In this document: one piece after another, positions 20,573 through 28,172 of the stretch
How the letters are laid out: every line of letters begins with the position of its first letter
Position numbering within the stretch: position 1 is the first letter of the stretch
Assembly: GCA_965229005.1 (NCBI GenBank)
Contig: CBDDIP010000002.1
Span: forward strand, 3,162,001 to 3,226,000
Origin: CBDDIP01 sp965229005
GTDB lineage: Bacteria > Actinomycetota > Acidimicrobiia > Acidimicrobiales > Ilumatobacteraceae
Length of the DNA: 64,000 bases
Direction: 5' to 3'
Notes under the pieces: generated by a model
Told to the model about the DNA's origin: nothing
The model's input: only the letters and a program-made list of their open reading frames with translations
Database searches by the model: none
Made by a program: the position numbers and the translations under genes

Positions 20573-21937
20573 TCACTGGGTGACGATCAAGGCGGTGACC
20601 ATGCCGAACATGCCCGTAGGTCCTTCGGCGTGGGTGAGGATGTGGCAGTGCCATGCCCAGGTGCCGGGCTCGACGGCCTTGTAGAGCACGGTGTAGCGCT
20701 CACCGGGGGCGATGTTGATCGTGTCGCCGGGCATCGGCTCGTCGAGCGGCACGCCGTCCTTGGCGATGATCCATCCGATGGGCTGGTGGAGGTGCATCGG
20801 GTGCGAGAGCAGTCCCTCGTTGAGGTAGTTGACCTCCATGACCTGGCCGACCTGCAGCGTGTACGGCTCGGTGGCCGGGAAGCTCTTGCCGTTGAGGCTG
20901 AGCCCGATCGTGCCTGCGTCGTTGAGCACCATGTTGACGTGCTTGTCGACCTGCGTGTAACCCTGGTCGATCAGCTTCTGGGGGATCGGCATCTCGTCGA
21001 TCAGGAATGCGCCGAACAGGCCGTTCGGCACTTGGGTCTGGGCGTCGTGGTGCGAGTGGTAGATGCCGACGGCCGGGCCCTTGGCGGTGAACTCGTACGT
21101 GAAGCTCTTGCCGGGCTCGATCGCCGGCTGGGTGTAGGGGTCGACGCCGTCCATCGAGTTCGGCACCTGGATGCCGTGGAGGTGCAAGGACGTCGACTCG
21201 GGCAGATCGTTCTTGAGGACGATGCGCACCTTGTCGCCGTTGACCACGTGGATCTCGGGTGCGGGCACGACGCCGTTGTACGTCCATGCGTCGACGAACT
21301 TGCCGGGCTCGACCTCCCACTTGACGATCTCGGCGGTGAGGTCGAACTCCTTGGTGCCGTCGGCGAGGATCACCGGCTCGAGCGGCTCACCGCCGTGGCC
21401 CTCCGTCGTCGCCGGGAACCTGGCGGCGACGTCGGCCATCATCTTGTCCATCTCCTGCCACGTCATCGTCGTCGGCGTTTCGGGCAACGCTCCCTCGTCG
21501 GTGCCACCCGTGCCGCCGGCATCGGCCGTGACCATCAGCATCCCCTTCATGCCGTTGCCGGCATGGCCGGCGATCTCGCACAGCAGCGTGTAGTTGCCGA
21601 CGGGCTGCGGCCCGACGCGCACGTCCTTCGATGCTCCGGGAGCCACGTCGCCGCTCTTGATCCCGAGCTCGGCGACGGTGAGGTTGTGCACCATCGAGCC
21701 GCTGTTGGTGATGTGCAGGATCGCTCCCGTCGTCGGGATCGTCACCATCGACGGCTCGATTGCGTACTCCTTGAGGTTCACGTTCACCGTCGGCATCGAC
21801 GATGTCTCGCCTCCGCCGCCGGACCCGGTGCCCGACGCTGAACTGTCGTCGCGCAGCGCGAACAACGACGCGCAGAACGCCAAGACGGCGACCACGAACG
21901 CGAACCAACCAAGTGCAGAACGATCTTCTCGAGCCAT
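20573..21937 (-). CDS. Multicopper oxidase with an extra N-terminal blue-copper domain
   Basis: 454 residues. The N-terminus has a membrane or signal segment (LGWFAFVVAVLAFCASLFAL). A plastocyanin/azurin-like domain has type-1 copper ligands in MVHNLTV and LLCEIAGHAGNGMKGM. Two multicopper oxidase domains have all four HxH motifs: SLHLHGIQ, YHSHHDAQ, SHPMHLHQ and WAWHCHILTHAEGPTGMFG. The set predicts a type-1 site plus a trinuclear cluster, as in laccases that reduce O2, with an added blue-copper domain for electron transfer. Copper nitrite reductase is an alternative of similar build. ATG 21937 begins MAREDRSALG. Confidence 0.85.
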   Translation of the reverse strand: MAREDRSALGWFAFVVAVLAFCASLFALRDDSSASGTGSGGGGETSSMPTVNVNLKEYAIEPSMVTIPTTGAILHITNSGSMVHNLTVAELGIKSGDVAPGASKDVRVGPQPVGNYTLLCEIAGHAGNGMKGMLMVTADAGGTGGTDEGALPETPTTMTWQEMDKMMADVAARFPATTEGHGGEPLEPVILADGTKEFDLTAEIVKWEVEPGKFVDAWTYNGVVPAPEIHVVNGDKVRIVLKNDLPESTSLHLHGIQVPNSMDGVDPYTQPAIEPGKSFTYEFTAKGPAVGIYHSHHDAQTQVPNGLFGAFLIDEMPIPQKLIDQGYTQVDKHVNMVLNDAGTIGLSLNGKSFPATEPYTLQVGQVMEVNYLNEGLLSHPMHLHQPIGWIIAKDGVPLDEPMPGDTINIAPGERYTVLYKAVEPGTWAWHCHILTHAEGPTGMFGMVTALIVTQ

Positions 21938-21993
21938 GCCTCCACGATGACGGCCTGCGCCACCGCCGATCAGGGCCTGAGGGTGGGACACCG

Positions 21994-22009
21994 TAGGGCC
22001 AAAGGTCCC
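21994..22009. promoter_or_regulatory. DosR-box-like site between copper oxidase and GAF-ANTAR genes
   Basis: TAGGGCCAAAGGTCCC, matching 14 of 16 positions of the site at 28058-28073. It lies 57 bp upstream of the copper oxidase start. On the plus side TACGGT at 22021-22026 could be a -10 element, with a start near 22046. Confidence 0.55.
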
Positions 22010-22045
22010 GACAGCACTGGTACGGTGCATGATCGAGTTCGACCG

Positions 22046-22786
22046 GTGAACCTGGACCAGGCGACGCGGATCGCTGTCGTGTTTGCACGCGGTGCCGCCC
22101 GCTCACCCCATCCAGGTCTGTGTGCGGCCTGCGTCGAGCTGCTCGATGTCAGCGAGGCTGGCATCACCGTGATGACGAGCAGGCAAACAGGTCCGATGTG
22201 CAGTTCGGGCACGGACGCCACCGCGCTCGAGGACGTGCAATTCGAGCTGGGCGACGGGCCGATCATCGAGTCGTTCCGCAACGCTCAGCCCGTACTGGCG
22301 CCGAGCATGGACGGTTGGGTGACGACGCAGTGGCCCGTGTTCGCCGCGATGGCGAACGACATCGGGATCCGCAGCGTCTTCGCCTTTCCGATGGTCTCGC
22401 GCGGCGCGAGAGTGGGCGTGATGAGCCTCTACCGGGGAACGGCCGGCGGCCTCAGCGCCGAGCAGCACGAGGACAGCCTGGCTGTGGCCGAGGTGCTCGC
22501 CGAGACGGTGCTCAGCCTTCAGGACGAGGCAGCCATCGGGGAGCTCGCTGCCGAGATCGACGACGTGGTCGCCTACCGGGCCGAGATCTACCAGGCGTCG
22601 GGCATGGTCTCCGTGCAGTTGCAGGTTCCGGCGGCCGAGGCGCTGTCACGGATTCGTGCCCACGCCTTCGTCCACGCGTTGCCGGTCAGCGTCGTCGCCG
22701 GTGAGATCGTCGCCCGCCGGTTGCGCCTCGATGACGACCGAGCCGGCACGAGCGAGGAACGAGGAGGTGAGGCTGATGTCCGATGA
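22046..22786 (+). CDS. GAF-ANTAR protein (1 of 2)
   Basis: 246 residues if GTG 22046 (VNLDQATRIAVVFARG) is used; GTG 22025 is an alternative. A GAF domain occupies about residues 20-160 (ELLDVSEAGITVM, FELGDGPIIESFRN, VFAFPMVSRGARVGVMSLYRG). A C-terminal ANTAR helical domain follows (YQASGMVSVQLQVPAAEALSRIRAHAFVHALPVSVVAGEIV). ANTAR domains bind paired RNA hairpins and prevent transcription termination. The signal is unknown; the gene is divergent from the copper oxidase and shares its DosR-box-like site. It overlaps the next gene by 11 bp. Confidence 0.85.
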   Translation: MNLDQATRIAVVFARGAARSPHPGLCAACVELLDVSEAGITVMTSRQTGPMCSSGTDATALEDVQFELGDGPIIESFRNAQPVLAPSMDGWVTTQWPVFAAMANDIGIRSVFAFPMVSRGARVGVMSLYRGTAGGLSAEQHEDSLAVAEVLAETVLSLQDEAAIGELAAEIDDVVAYRAEIYQASGMVSVQLQVPAAEALSRIRAHAFVHALPVSVVAGEIVARRLRLDDDRAGTSEERGGEADVR

Positions 22787-23543
22787 GCGAGCAGCACGGG
22801 AGATCGCCCGACAGGCGCTGACGGCAACGACGTTCGTCGAGATCGTCGACACGCTGGTCAGCGACTTCGACGTCATCGACGTATTGACCGCGCTCACGTC
22901 GCGTTGCGTCGAGTTGCTCGACGCGGCAGCGGCCGGGATCCTGTTGGCCGACTCCCGCGGGATGTTGCGGGTCATCGGTGCGTCGACGGAGCAGATCGGC
23001 CTGCTCGAGCTGTTCCAGATCCAGAACGACGAAGGTCCATGTCTCGACTGCTACCACTCCGGTTCGGTCGTCATCCAAGCCGACCTTGGCGCAGGGTCGT
23101 CGTGGCCTCGCTTCGCCGCCGAGAGCCTCGCCGCCGGCTTCCCGTCCGTGTGCGCCGTGCCGCTGCGACTCAAGGACGCGCGGCTCGGGTGTCTCAACCT
23201 GTTCATGGCCGAGCCGATCGCGTTGCACGACGCCGACGTCGCGCTCGCTCAAGCACTGGCCGACGTCGCCAGCATTGCGATCGTGCAGGACCAGGCGACG
23301 CGCGACGCTGCGGCGCGCGAGGGCCGTTTGCAGCACGCGCTGAGCAGCCGCATCGCCATCGAGCAAGCCAAGGGGATCATCGCCGAGCGCGCACACGTGG
23401 ACATGGACACGGCCTTCAGCCGTCTTCGGTCGTTCGCCCGGAACAACAATCGTGGACTCACCGACGTCGCCGAGTCGCTCGTCCGCGGGACGTTGCACAT
23501 GGACGTGCTCGCCCGGCCGAAGGGCGCTCCACCGCAACAGTGA
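22776..23543 (+). CDS. GAF-ANTAR protein (2 of 2)
   Basis: 255 residues. ATG 22776 lies inside the end of the previous gene, with GGAGGTGA upstream. The GAF domain has LTSRCVELLDAAAAGILLAD, NDEGPCLDCYHSG (a Cys pair typical of these GAF proteins), VCAVPLRLKDARLGCLNLF. The ANTAR domain has HALSSRIAIEQAKGIIAERAHVDMDTAFSRLRSFARNNNRGLTDVAESLV, closer to the ANTAR consensus than the first copy. It is probably a signal-controlled antiterminator. The tandem pair suggests two signals or a heterodimer. Confidence 0.88.
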   Translation: MSDERAAREIARQALTATTFVEIVDTLVSDFDVIDVLTALTSRCVELLDAAAAGILLADSRGMLRVIGASTEQIGLLELFQIQNDEGPCLDCYHSGSVVIQADLGAGSSWPRFAAESLAAGFPSVCAVPLRLKDARLGCLNLFMAEPIALHDADVALAQALADVASIAIVQDQATRDAAAREGRLQHALSSRIAIEQAKGIIAERAHVDMDTAFSRLRSFARNNNRGLTDVAESLVRGTLHMDVLARPKGAPPQQ

Positions 23544-23639
23544 GGATCCCGCCCGAACGGGTGTAGCGTTCGCCGTGAGCGAACGACCGCTCACGCGTTG
23601 CTCCGGACCCTGGTTGCGCACCACCCGATGGGAGCAACC

Positions 23640-23975
23640 ATGGGCGTCGCCGATGGTGTTGCAGCAGCCGAACCGGCGCTGTCGATCACGACCACGATCG
23701 AGCGATCCCGGCGAGTCGTCGCGATCCGCGGGGAGCTCGACATGGCGACCGCTGAGGTGGTTCGTCGCGCATGCTCCGACGGCGGTCACGATGCCGTTGC
23801 CGACCTCAGCGAACTGTCGTTCATGGACTGTCGGGGCTTCCGAGGGCTGCTCGCGGCGGGCGCAGACCTCCAGCGTTCCGGCCACGTGTTGACGATGCGT
23901 GGAGCGTGCGGGCAGCCAGCTCGTCTGATCTCGATGTTCGAAGCGCTCCCGGCCCATGACGCCACCACGGCCTGA
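23640..23975 (+). CDS. STAS-domain protein lacking the phospho-acceptor serine
   Basis: 111 residues. A STAS fold is evident from VVAIRGELDMATAEVVRRA and AVADLSELSFMDCRGFRGLLAAGADL. In anti-sigma-factor antagonists the loop reads D-S-S/T-G with a phosphorylatable serine; here it is D63-C64-R65-G66, so switching by phosphorylation looks impossible. It may bind constitutively or sense redox through Cys64 (inference). ATG 23640 follows GGGAGCA. It sits 96 bp after the second GAF-ANTAR gene and is convergent with the DosR-like gene. No anti-sigma kinase is next to it. Confidence 0.8.
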   Translation: MGVADGVAAAEPALSITTTIERSRRVVAIRGELDMATAEVVRRACSDGGHDAVADLSELSFMDCRGFRGLLAAGADLQRSGHVLTMRGACGQPARLISMFEALPAHDATTA

Positions 23976-23982
23976 ACCGGCG

Positions 23983-24633
23983 TCAGGGTTGGTGCTTGAG
24001 TCGCTCGGCCTGCCGGGCTGCGTACACGGCAGCTTCGGTCCGCCGGCTCATGCCCATCTTGGTGAGGAGGTTGGAGACGTAGTTCTTGACCGTCTTCTCG
24101 GCCAGGAACATCTCGCCGGCGATCTGCCGGTTCGTCATCCCGTCGGCGAGCAGTTCGAGGATGCGGCGCTCCTGCGGGCTCAGTCCAGCGAGGCGCGGGT
24201 CCTCGACCGGTCCACGACGGAGCCGCTCCATCACCCTGGTCGTCATCGCCGGGTCGAGCAGCGAGCGCCCGGCCCCCACCTGACGGACCGCGTTGATGAT
24301 GTCGCTGCCCTTCACCTGCTTGAGCACGTAGCCCGCTGCGCCGGCGACGATCGCTTCGAACAGCGCCTCGTCGTCGTCGAAGGACGTCAGCATCAGGCAG
24401 GCCATCGCCGGGTGCGTCGACTTCAGATCGCGGCACAGCTCCACGCCACTGCCGTCGGGCAGACGCACGTCGAGCACGGCGACGTCTGCGACGACGGCCT
24501 GCAGGCGGTGCGTCGCCTCGTCGACGGACCCGGCCTCGCCGACCACCTCGAAGTCCTCTTCGGCCTCGAGCAGGTCGCGCACGCCCCGGCGGACGACTTC
24601 GTGGTCGTCGACGAGGAAGATCCGCAGCGCCAT
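23983..24633 (-). CDS. DosR/DevR-like NarL-family response regulator
   Basis: 216 residues. The receiver domain starts MALRIFLVDDHEVVRRGVRDLL; phospho-acceptor Asp55 is in AVLDVRLPDGSGVELCRDL; switch residues are in CLMLTSFDDDEAL and GYVLKQVKG. The C-terminal LuxR-type HTH is LSPQERRILELLADGMTNRQIAGEMFLAEKTVKNYVSNLLTKMGM. These stretches, especially FLAEKTVKNYVS and GEAGSV, resemble mycobacterial DosR closely. It probably binds the TAGGGCNNAAGGTCCC sites in this island when phosphorylated by the kinase at 18370. ATG 24633 has no strong ribosome site. Confidence 0.92.
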   Translation of the reverse strand: MALRIFLVDDHEVVRRGVRDLLEAEEDFEVVGEAGSVDEATHRLQAVVADVAVLDVRLPDGSGVELCRDLKSTHPAMACLMLTSFDDDEALFEAIVAGAAGYVLKQVKGSDIINAVRQVGAGRSLLDPAMTTRVMERLRRGPVEDPRLAGLSPQERRILELLADGMTNRQIAGEMFLAEKTVKNYVSNLLTKMGMSRRTEAAVYAARQAERLKHQP

Positions 24634-24690
24634 GGGCGTCACGCTAGAGGGACGACAGGTGCCGAGCCGCGGCTGGGCCAAGATGACATC

Positions 24691-24954
24691 GTGGGAGCCA
24701 ACGCCGACGAAGTCTTCGAGGCCGTTCCGTACCGGCTGTGCACGGCCGTGCTCCACGCCGGCACCCGCAGCGAGGGACGCATCGGCCGCCTGTTCCTGAA
24801 CGGGGAGGAGGTGACCGGTCACCGCGTCGGCAGCACGGTCGACGTGCCGACGGCGTCGGGACCGGTGCGCTTCACGTACCTCGGCGAGCAGCGACCACAC
24901 CTGTGGTCGAGGAGTGGTTGGACGGTCGCGATGGCGCCGACGAGCGACCGCTAG
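24691..24954 (+). CDS. Small hypothetical protein, 87 aa
   Basis: A GTG-start frame (VGANADEVFEAVPYRL) divergent from the DosR-like gene with 57 bp between starts. It looks beta-rich and soluble: RIGRLFLNGEEVTGHRVGSTVDVPTASGPVRFTYLGEQ. I recognise no family. Its stop codon shares the bases CTAG with the stop of the convergent gene at 24951. Its place next to the regulator suggests a role in, or control by, the same system. Confidence 0.5.
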   Translation: MGANADEVFEAVPYRLCTAVLHAGTRSEGRIGRLFLNGEEVTGHRVGSTVDVPTASGPVRFTYLGEQRPHLWSRSGWTVAMAPTSDR

Positions 24955-25268
24955 GACGGCACCCGCACCGTGACTCGGACGGTGGCTCCGGGTGCCGGCC
25001 GGTCGACCGGATCGACCGAGACGATCTCCAGGTCCACCCGCGATGGCGGCGTGGCTTCGAACTCAGCGGCCGTCATCTCCCAGACGAACGGGCCTGCGAA
25101 CGCGTCCATGATGTCGAACGGAGCGCCGACCGCCGGGTAGAAGCCTTGGTCCTCCTCCAGCCGGCCCAGTCGTCGCGTCGCGCAGGTGATGAAGCGCTCC
25201 GCCAGCTCCGGCTCTGGGCCGTCCTCGTCGGCGATCAGCGTGACCTGATATTGGTAGTCAGCCATCAT
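24951..25268 (-). CDS. Hypothetical protein, 105 aa
   Basis: Starts MMADYQYQVTLIADEDG and has a hydrophobic patch (FDIMDAFAGPFVWEM) but no clear membrane segment. It ends with a beta-like DLEIVSVDPVDRPAPGATVRVTVRVPS. No family recognised. It is the last gene of a probable four-gene operon (fasciclin, PNPOx-like, CoA hydrolase/transferase, this), six bases after the CoA enzyme. Confidence 0.6.
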   Translation of the reverse strand: MMADYQYQVTLIADEDGPEPELAERFITCATRRLGRLEEDQGFYPAVGAPFDIMDAFAGPFVWEMTAAEFEATPPSRVDLEIVSVDPVDRPAPGATVRVTVRVPS

Positions 25269-25274
25269 CAGAAC

Positions 25275-26552
25275 CTAGAGGTAGCCGAGCGATCGGGCCG
25301 AAGTGGTGAGGGCATCGCGGTGATGGGGGTGGGCGATGCCGATCAGCGCTGCAGCGCGCTGGCGGATCGACCGTCCGCGCAGCTCGGCGACGCCCCACTC
25401 GGTGACGACTTTGTCGACCGTGTTCTTCAGCGTCGTCACCACATCGCCGGCAGCGAGCTGCGGCACGATCTTGGAGATCGATCCGGCCGCCGAGCCCGGC
25501 TTGGTCACCGAGTGCAGGACGACGAAGCCCTGTCCCTCGCGCGAGTACATCGCACCGCGGGCGAAGTCGGCCTGCCCGCCGCTCGACGACCAGTAGCTGC
25601 CGCCGACCGTCTCCGACGCGCACTGGCCGAGCAGATCCACCGCGATCGTCGCGTTGATCGAGACGAACCTCGTTTCCTGGGCGATCACTCGCGGATCGTT
25701 GACGTAGCGAACGGGCCACAGCTCGAAGGCCGTGTTCTCGTGGAGGAAGTCGTACAACCGGCGAGTGCCGAGTGCGAACGTGCCGACCGTCTTCGTCCGG
25801 TTGAGCTCCTTGGCGACGCCGTTGACCACGCCCCGCTCGACGAGGTCCATCACGCCGTCGGAGATCAGTTCGGTGTGGATGCCGAGGTCGCGGTGACCGG
25901 TGAGCGACGCCAGGATCGCGTTGGGGATGCCGCCGATGCCCACCTGGATCGTGGCCCCGTTGGGGATCCGCTCGGCCACGAGCGCAGCGATGCGCTGGTC
26001 CTCGTCGCTCGGCTCGGAAGGCGGCACCTCCACCAGCGGGTAGTCGGCCTCGGTCCACCCCACCACCTGGCTGATGTGCACCTGCGTGCGGCCGAACGTG
26101 CGCGGCATCTGCTGGTTCGCTTCGAGGAAGAAGCGGGCACGACCGATGAACGAGGCGACGTAGTCGGCGTTGAGACCGAGGCTGAAGTAGCCGTGTCGAT
26201 CTGGCGGCGATGCTGCGGCGATCACCAACGGGTCGGTGGTGGCCCGCTTGAGGATGTCGCGCATCTCCGAGAAGTTGTTGGGGACGAGATCCACGGTCCC
26301 GGCGCGAAAGCACGGGCGCGTGATGTGCGACAGGAAGTACGACACGTGGTGCAGGCGATCGCCGAACGCGCCGTGGAGGTACGGGCGGTCTCGCAGCGCG
26401 TGCATCTGGTGGACGCGCACCCCGTCGAGCTCGTCGGCGTGACGTTCGATCGCGTCGAGCAGCGAGACCGGTTCGCCGTTGGCCAGCGGCACGACGATGT
26501 CGCCGCCAGGGCGCACGTGCTCGACCACCGCATCCGCACCCGTGGCGTTCAT
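25275..26552 (-). CDS. Acetyl-CoA hydrolase/transferase family protein
   Basis: 425 residues. CoA-transferase-family features: NNFSEMRDIL, IQVGIGGIPNAILASL, the active-site Glu region LGIHTELISDGVMDL, and a C-terminal VVTEWGVAELRGRSIRQRAAALIGIAHP. Members move CoA between acetate, butyrate, 4-hydroxybutyrate or succinate, or hydrolyse acetyl-CoA. The stretch fits a 4-hydroxybutyrate/acetate CoA-transferase or succinyl-CoA:acetate type; substrate not resolved. ATG 26552 begins MNATGADAVVEH. In a dormancy-type operon it could handle fermentative acetate flux (inference). Confidence 0.85.
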   Translation of the reverse strand: MNATGADAVVEHVRPGGDIVVPLANGEPVSLLDAIERHADELDGVRVHQMHALRDRPYLHGAFGDRLHHVSYFLSHITRPCFRAGTVDLVPNNFSEMRDILKRATTDPLVIAAASPPDRHGYFSLGLNADYVASFIGRARFFLEANQQMPRTFGRTQVHISQVVGWTEADYPLVEVPPSEPSDEDQRIAALVAERIPNGATIQVGIGGIPNAILASLTGHRDLGIHTELISDGVMDLVERGVVNGVAKELNRTKTVGTFALGTRRLYDFLHENTAFELWPVRYVNDPRVIAQETRFVSINATIAVDLLGQCASETVGGSYWSSSGGQADFARGAMYSREGQGFVVLHSVTKPGSAAGSISKIVPQLAAGDVVTTLKNTVDKVVTEWGVAELRGRSIRQRAAALIGIAHPHHRDALTTSARSLGYL

Positions 26553-26587
26553 GCGTGCATTCTGCCCGTACGACGGGTCAGGCACGC

Positions 26588-27025
26588 TCACGGCTGGATC
26601 GGCTGCCACTCCACGCTGAAGCCATCGCCACCGTCGCGCTTGGTGAAGCGTCGGCCGCTGATGCTGGCGACGTCGAGCACCACCCACTGCTGCTTGCCGT
26701 CACTGACGAACGGTTCCGTGTCCGGCAGCACCGCGGTGCTCGCGGCGCGACGCAGGTTGCCGCGCACGATCACGCTCCACGCCGCGGTCTGCGCAGCGTC
26801 GATGTGGTCGACCTCGAACGAGGCCAGACCCTCGCAACGAGCGAGCGCAGACAGCGGTCCGGTGCGCACGACGACGCGATTCACACCGTCGACGCGAACG
26901 AACCGGTAGTTCACCGGGAAGGCCAGCGGGTAGCCGTGCTCGTTCACGCAGAGACGACCGATGGTCTCCTCGCGAAGGAGACCGATGCTCTCCCACTCCG
27001 GGATCTCGAACCTCGTTGCGCCCAT
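26588..27025 (-). CDS. PNPOx-fold flavin-binding protein (3 of 3)
   Basis: 145 residues. IGLLREETIGRLCVNEHGYPLAFPVNYRFV, GPLSALARCEGLASFEVDHIDAAQTAAWSVIVRG and a C-terminal VVLDVASISGRRFTKRD define the split-barrel fold. ATG 27025 is chosen because AAGGAG lies eight bases upstream; a GTG two codons earlier is also in frame. It is the second gene of the operon beginning with the fasciclin gene. Confidence 0.82.
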   Translation of the reverse strand: MGATRFEIPEWESIGLLREETIGRLCVNEHGYPLAFPVNYRFVRVDGVNRVVVRTGPLSALARCEGLASFEVDHIDAAQTAAWSVIVRGNLRRAASTAVLPDTEPFVSDGKQQWVVLDVASISGRRFTKRDGGDGFSVEWQPIQP

Positions 27026-27051
27026 GGCCACAGCTCCTTCGTTCGCTCAGT

Positions 27052-28023
27052 TCAGTCGGTCGGCACCAGGACGGCACCGATGACGTGGATCACGCCGTTC
27101 GTCGCCTGCACGTTCTGCACCACGATCGGCACCCCGTCGATGAGGGTCACCCCGTCACGGTGCGAGATCGTCAGGGTGGAGCCCTCCAGCGTCGTCAACG
27201 GGCCGTCGAGCAGCTGATCGACGTTCAACTTGCCGGCGACGACGTGGTAGGTCAGGACCTTGGCGAGCAGTGCGGGATCGTTGACCACCGAGTTGCGTGT
27301 TGCCGCAGGCAGCGCCGCGAAGGCGCCATCCGTCGGGGCGAACACGGTGAACGGCCCGTCTGCTTGCAGGGCACTCACGAGATCTGCCTTGTCGACGAGG
27401 CCGACGAGGGTGGAGAAGCCCGGCAGTGTTCCGGCGACCGCGACGACGTCACCGAGCGCGGGCACGAGCACGTCACCCATCACGTAGACCTCGCCGTTCG
27501 TCGCCGTCACGCCGGCACCGACCAGGTTGCCGTCGACGAAGGTCTGGTCGCCCACTCGGCTCACCACGATGTTGTCGCCGGCGAGGGTGGTCAGTTCGCC
27601 CGGTACGAGCTGATCGGGTGTCAGCGTGCCCTCGACGATGTGGTGCTTCAGAACGGTCGCCAGGAGATCAGGGTCGTCCTGCACCGCGTGGAGCACGTCG
27701 CCGGGCAGCTTGGCGAACGCCGCATCGGTCGGCGCGAACACGGTGAACGGCCCACCCCGCAACGCCTCCACCAGTCCGGCATCGACGACGAGGCCGGCGA
27801 GCTCGTTGAACACCGTCGCCGACAGTGCCGTCCCGACGATGTCGTAGGGAGGGCCGAGCGTCGCGACCGTCGTGGTGGTCGCGCCGGGAGCCGTCGATGT
27901 CGGGCTCGGCACCGGGATCGTGGCCACGGCACCGTCGTTCGGGTCGGAGGCGCAAGCGGTCGCGAACAGTGGCAGGGCGATGGCGAACACCGCGACGCGG
28001 CGTGAGAGGCGAAGGTTGATCAC
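27052..28023 (-). CDS. Fasciclin-domain lipoprotein (two FAS1 repeats)
   Basis: 323 residues. The N-terminus MINLRLSRRVAVFAIALPLFATACAS is a lipoprotein signal with Cys at the lipobox (ATAC). Two FAS1 domains follow, each with the ...GPFTVFAPTDxAFAxLP signature and the VLxxHxVxGxL signature (LKHHIVEGTL; LTYHVVAGKL). It is probably anchored to the outer face of the membrane and involved in adhesion; FAS1 proteins of this type (MPT70/83-like) are common in actinobacteria. First gene of a four-gene minus-strand operon, with a DosR-box-like site 35 bp upstream of its GTG. Confidence 0.9.
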   Translation of the reverse strand: MINLRLSRRVAVFAIALPLFATACASDPNDGAVATIPVPSPTSTAPGATTTTVATLGPPYDIVGTALSATVFNELAGLVVDAGLVEALRGGPFTVFAPTDAAFAKLPGDVLHAVQDDPDLLATVLKHHIVEGTLTPDQLVPGELTTLAGDNIVVSRVGDQTFVDGNLVGAGVTATNGEVYVMGDVLVPALGDVVAVAGTLPGFSTLVGLVDKADLVSALQADGPFTVFAPTDGAFAALPAATRNSVVNDPALLAKVLTYHVVAGKLNVDQLLDGPLTTLEGSTLTISHRDGVTLIDGVPIVVQNVQATNGVIHVIGAVLVPTD

Positions 28024-28057
28024 GCCCTCGACGGTACGGACGGCCGCTCGATCGCCC

Positions 28058-28073
28058 TAGGGCACAAGGTCCC
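28058..28073. promoter_or_regulatory. DosR-box-like site upstream of the fasciclin operon
   Basis: TAGGGCACAAGGTCCC; reverse complement GGGACCTTGTGCCCTA. It resembles the GGGACTTNNGGCCC-type sites bound by mycobacterial DosR. It lies 35 bp upstream of the fasciclin start and about 100 bp upstream of the divergent membrane protein. Confidence 0.55.
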
Positions 28074-28172
28074 ACCCATGCGTGCCGCAGGCCCCTGACC
28101 ATCGGGACGCCGAATTCGTACGTTGATGTCGTCCCTCCAACACGGATGGGGACGGGATCTGGGAGGACCACC

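Noticed and set aside
20573..21937. Calling the copper enzyme NirK nitrite reductase
   Set aside because: All four laccase-type HxH motifs are present, including the pairs needed for a trinuclear centre; nitrite reductase kept only as an alternative.
24651..24667. GGGACGACAGGTGCC near the DosR-like gene as a DosR box
   Set aside because: Spacing between the GGGAC and GCC halves does not fit the other three sites.
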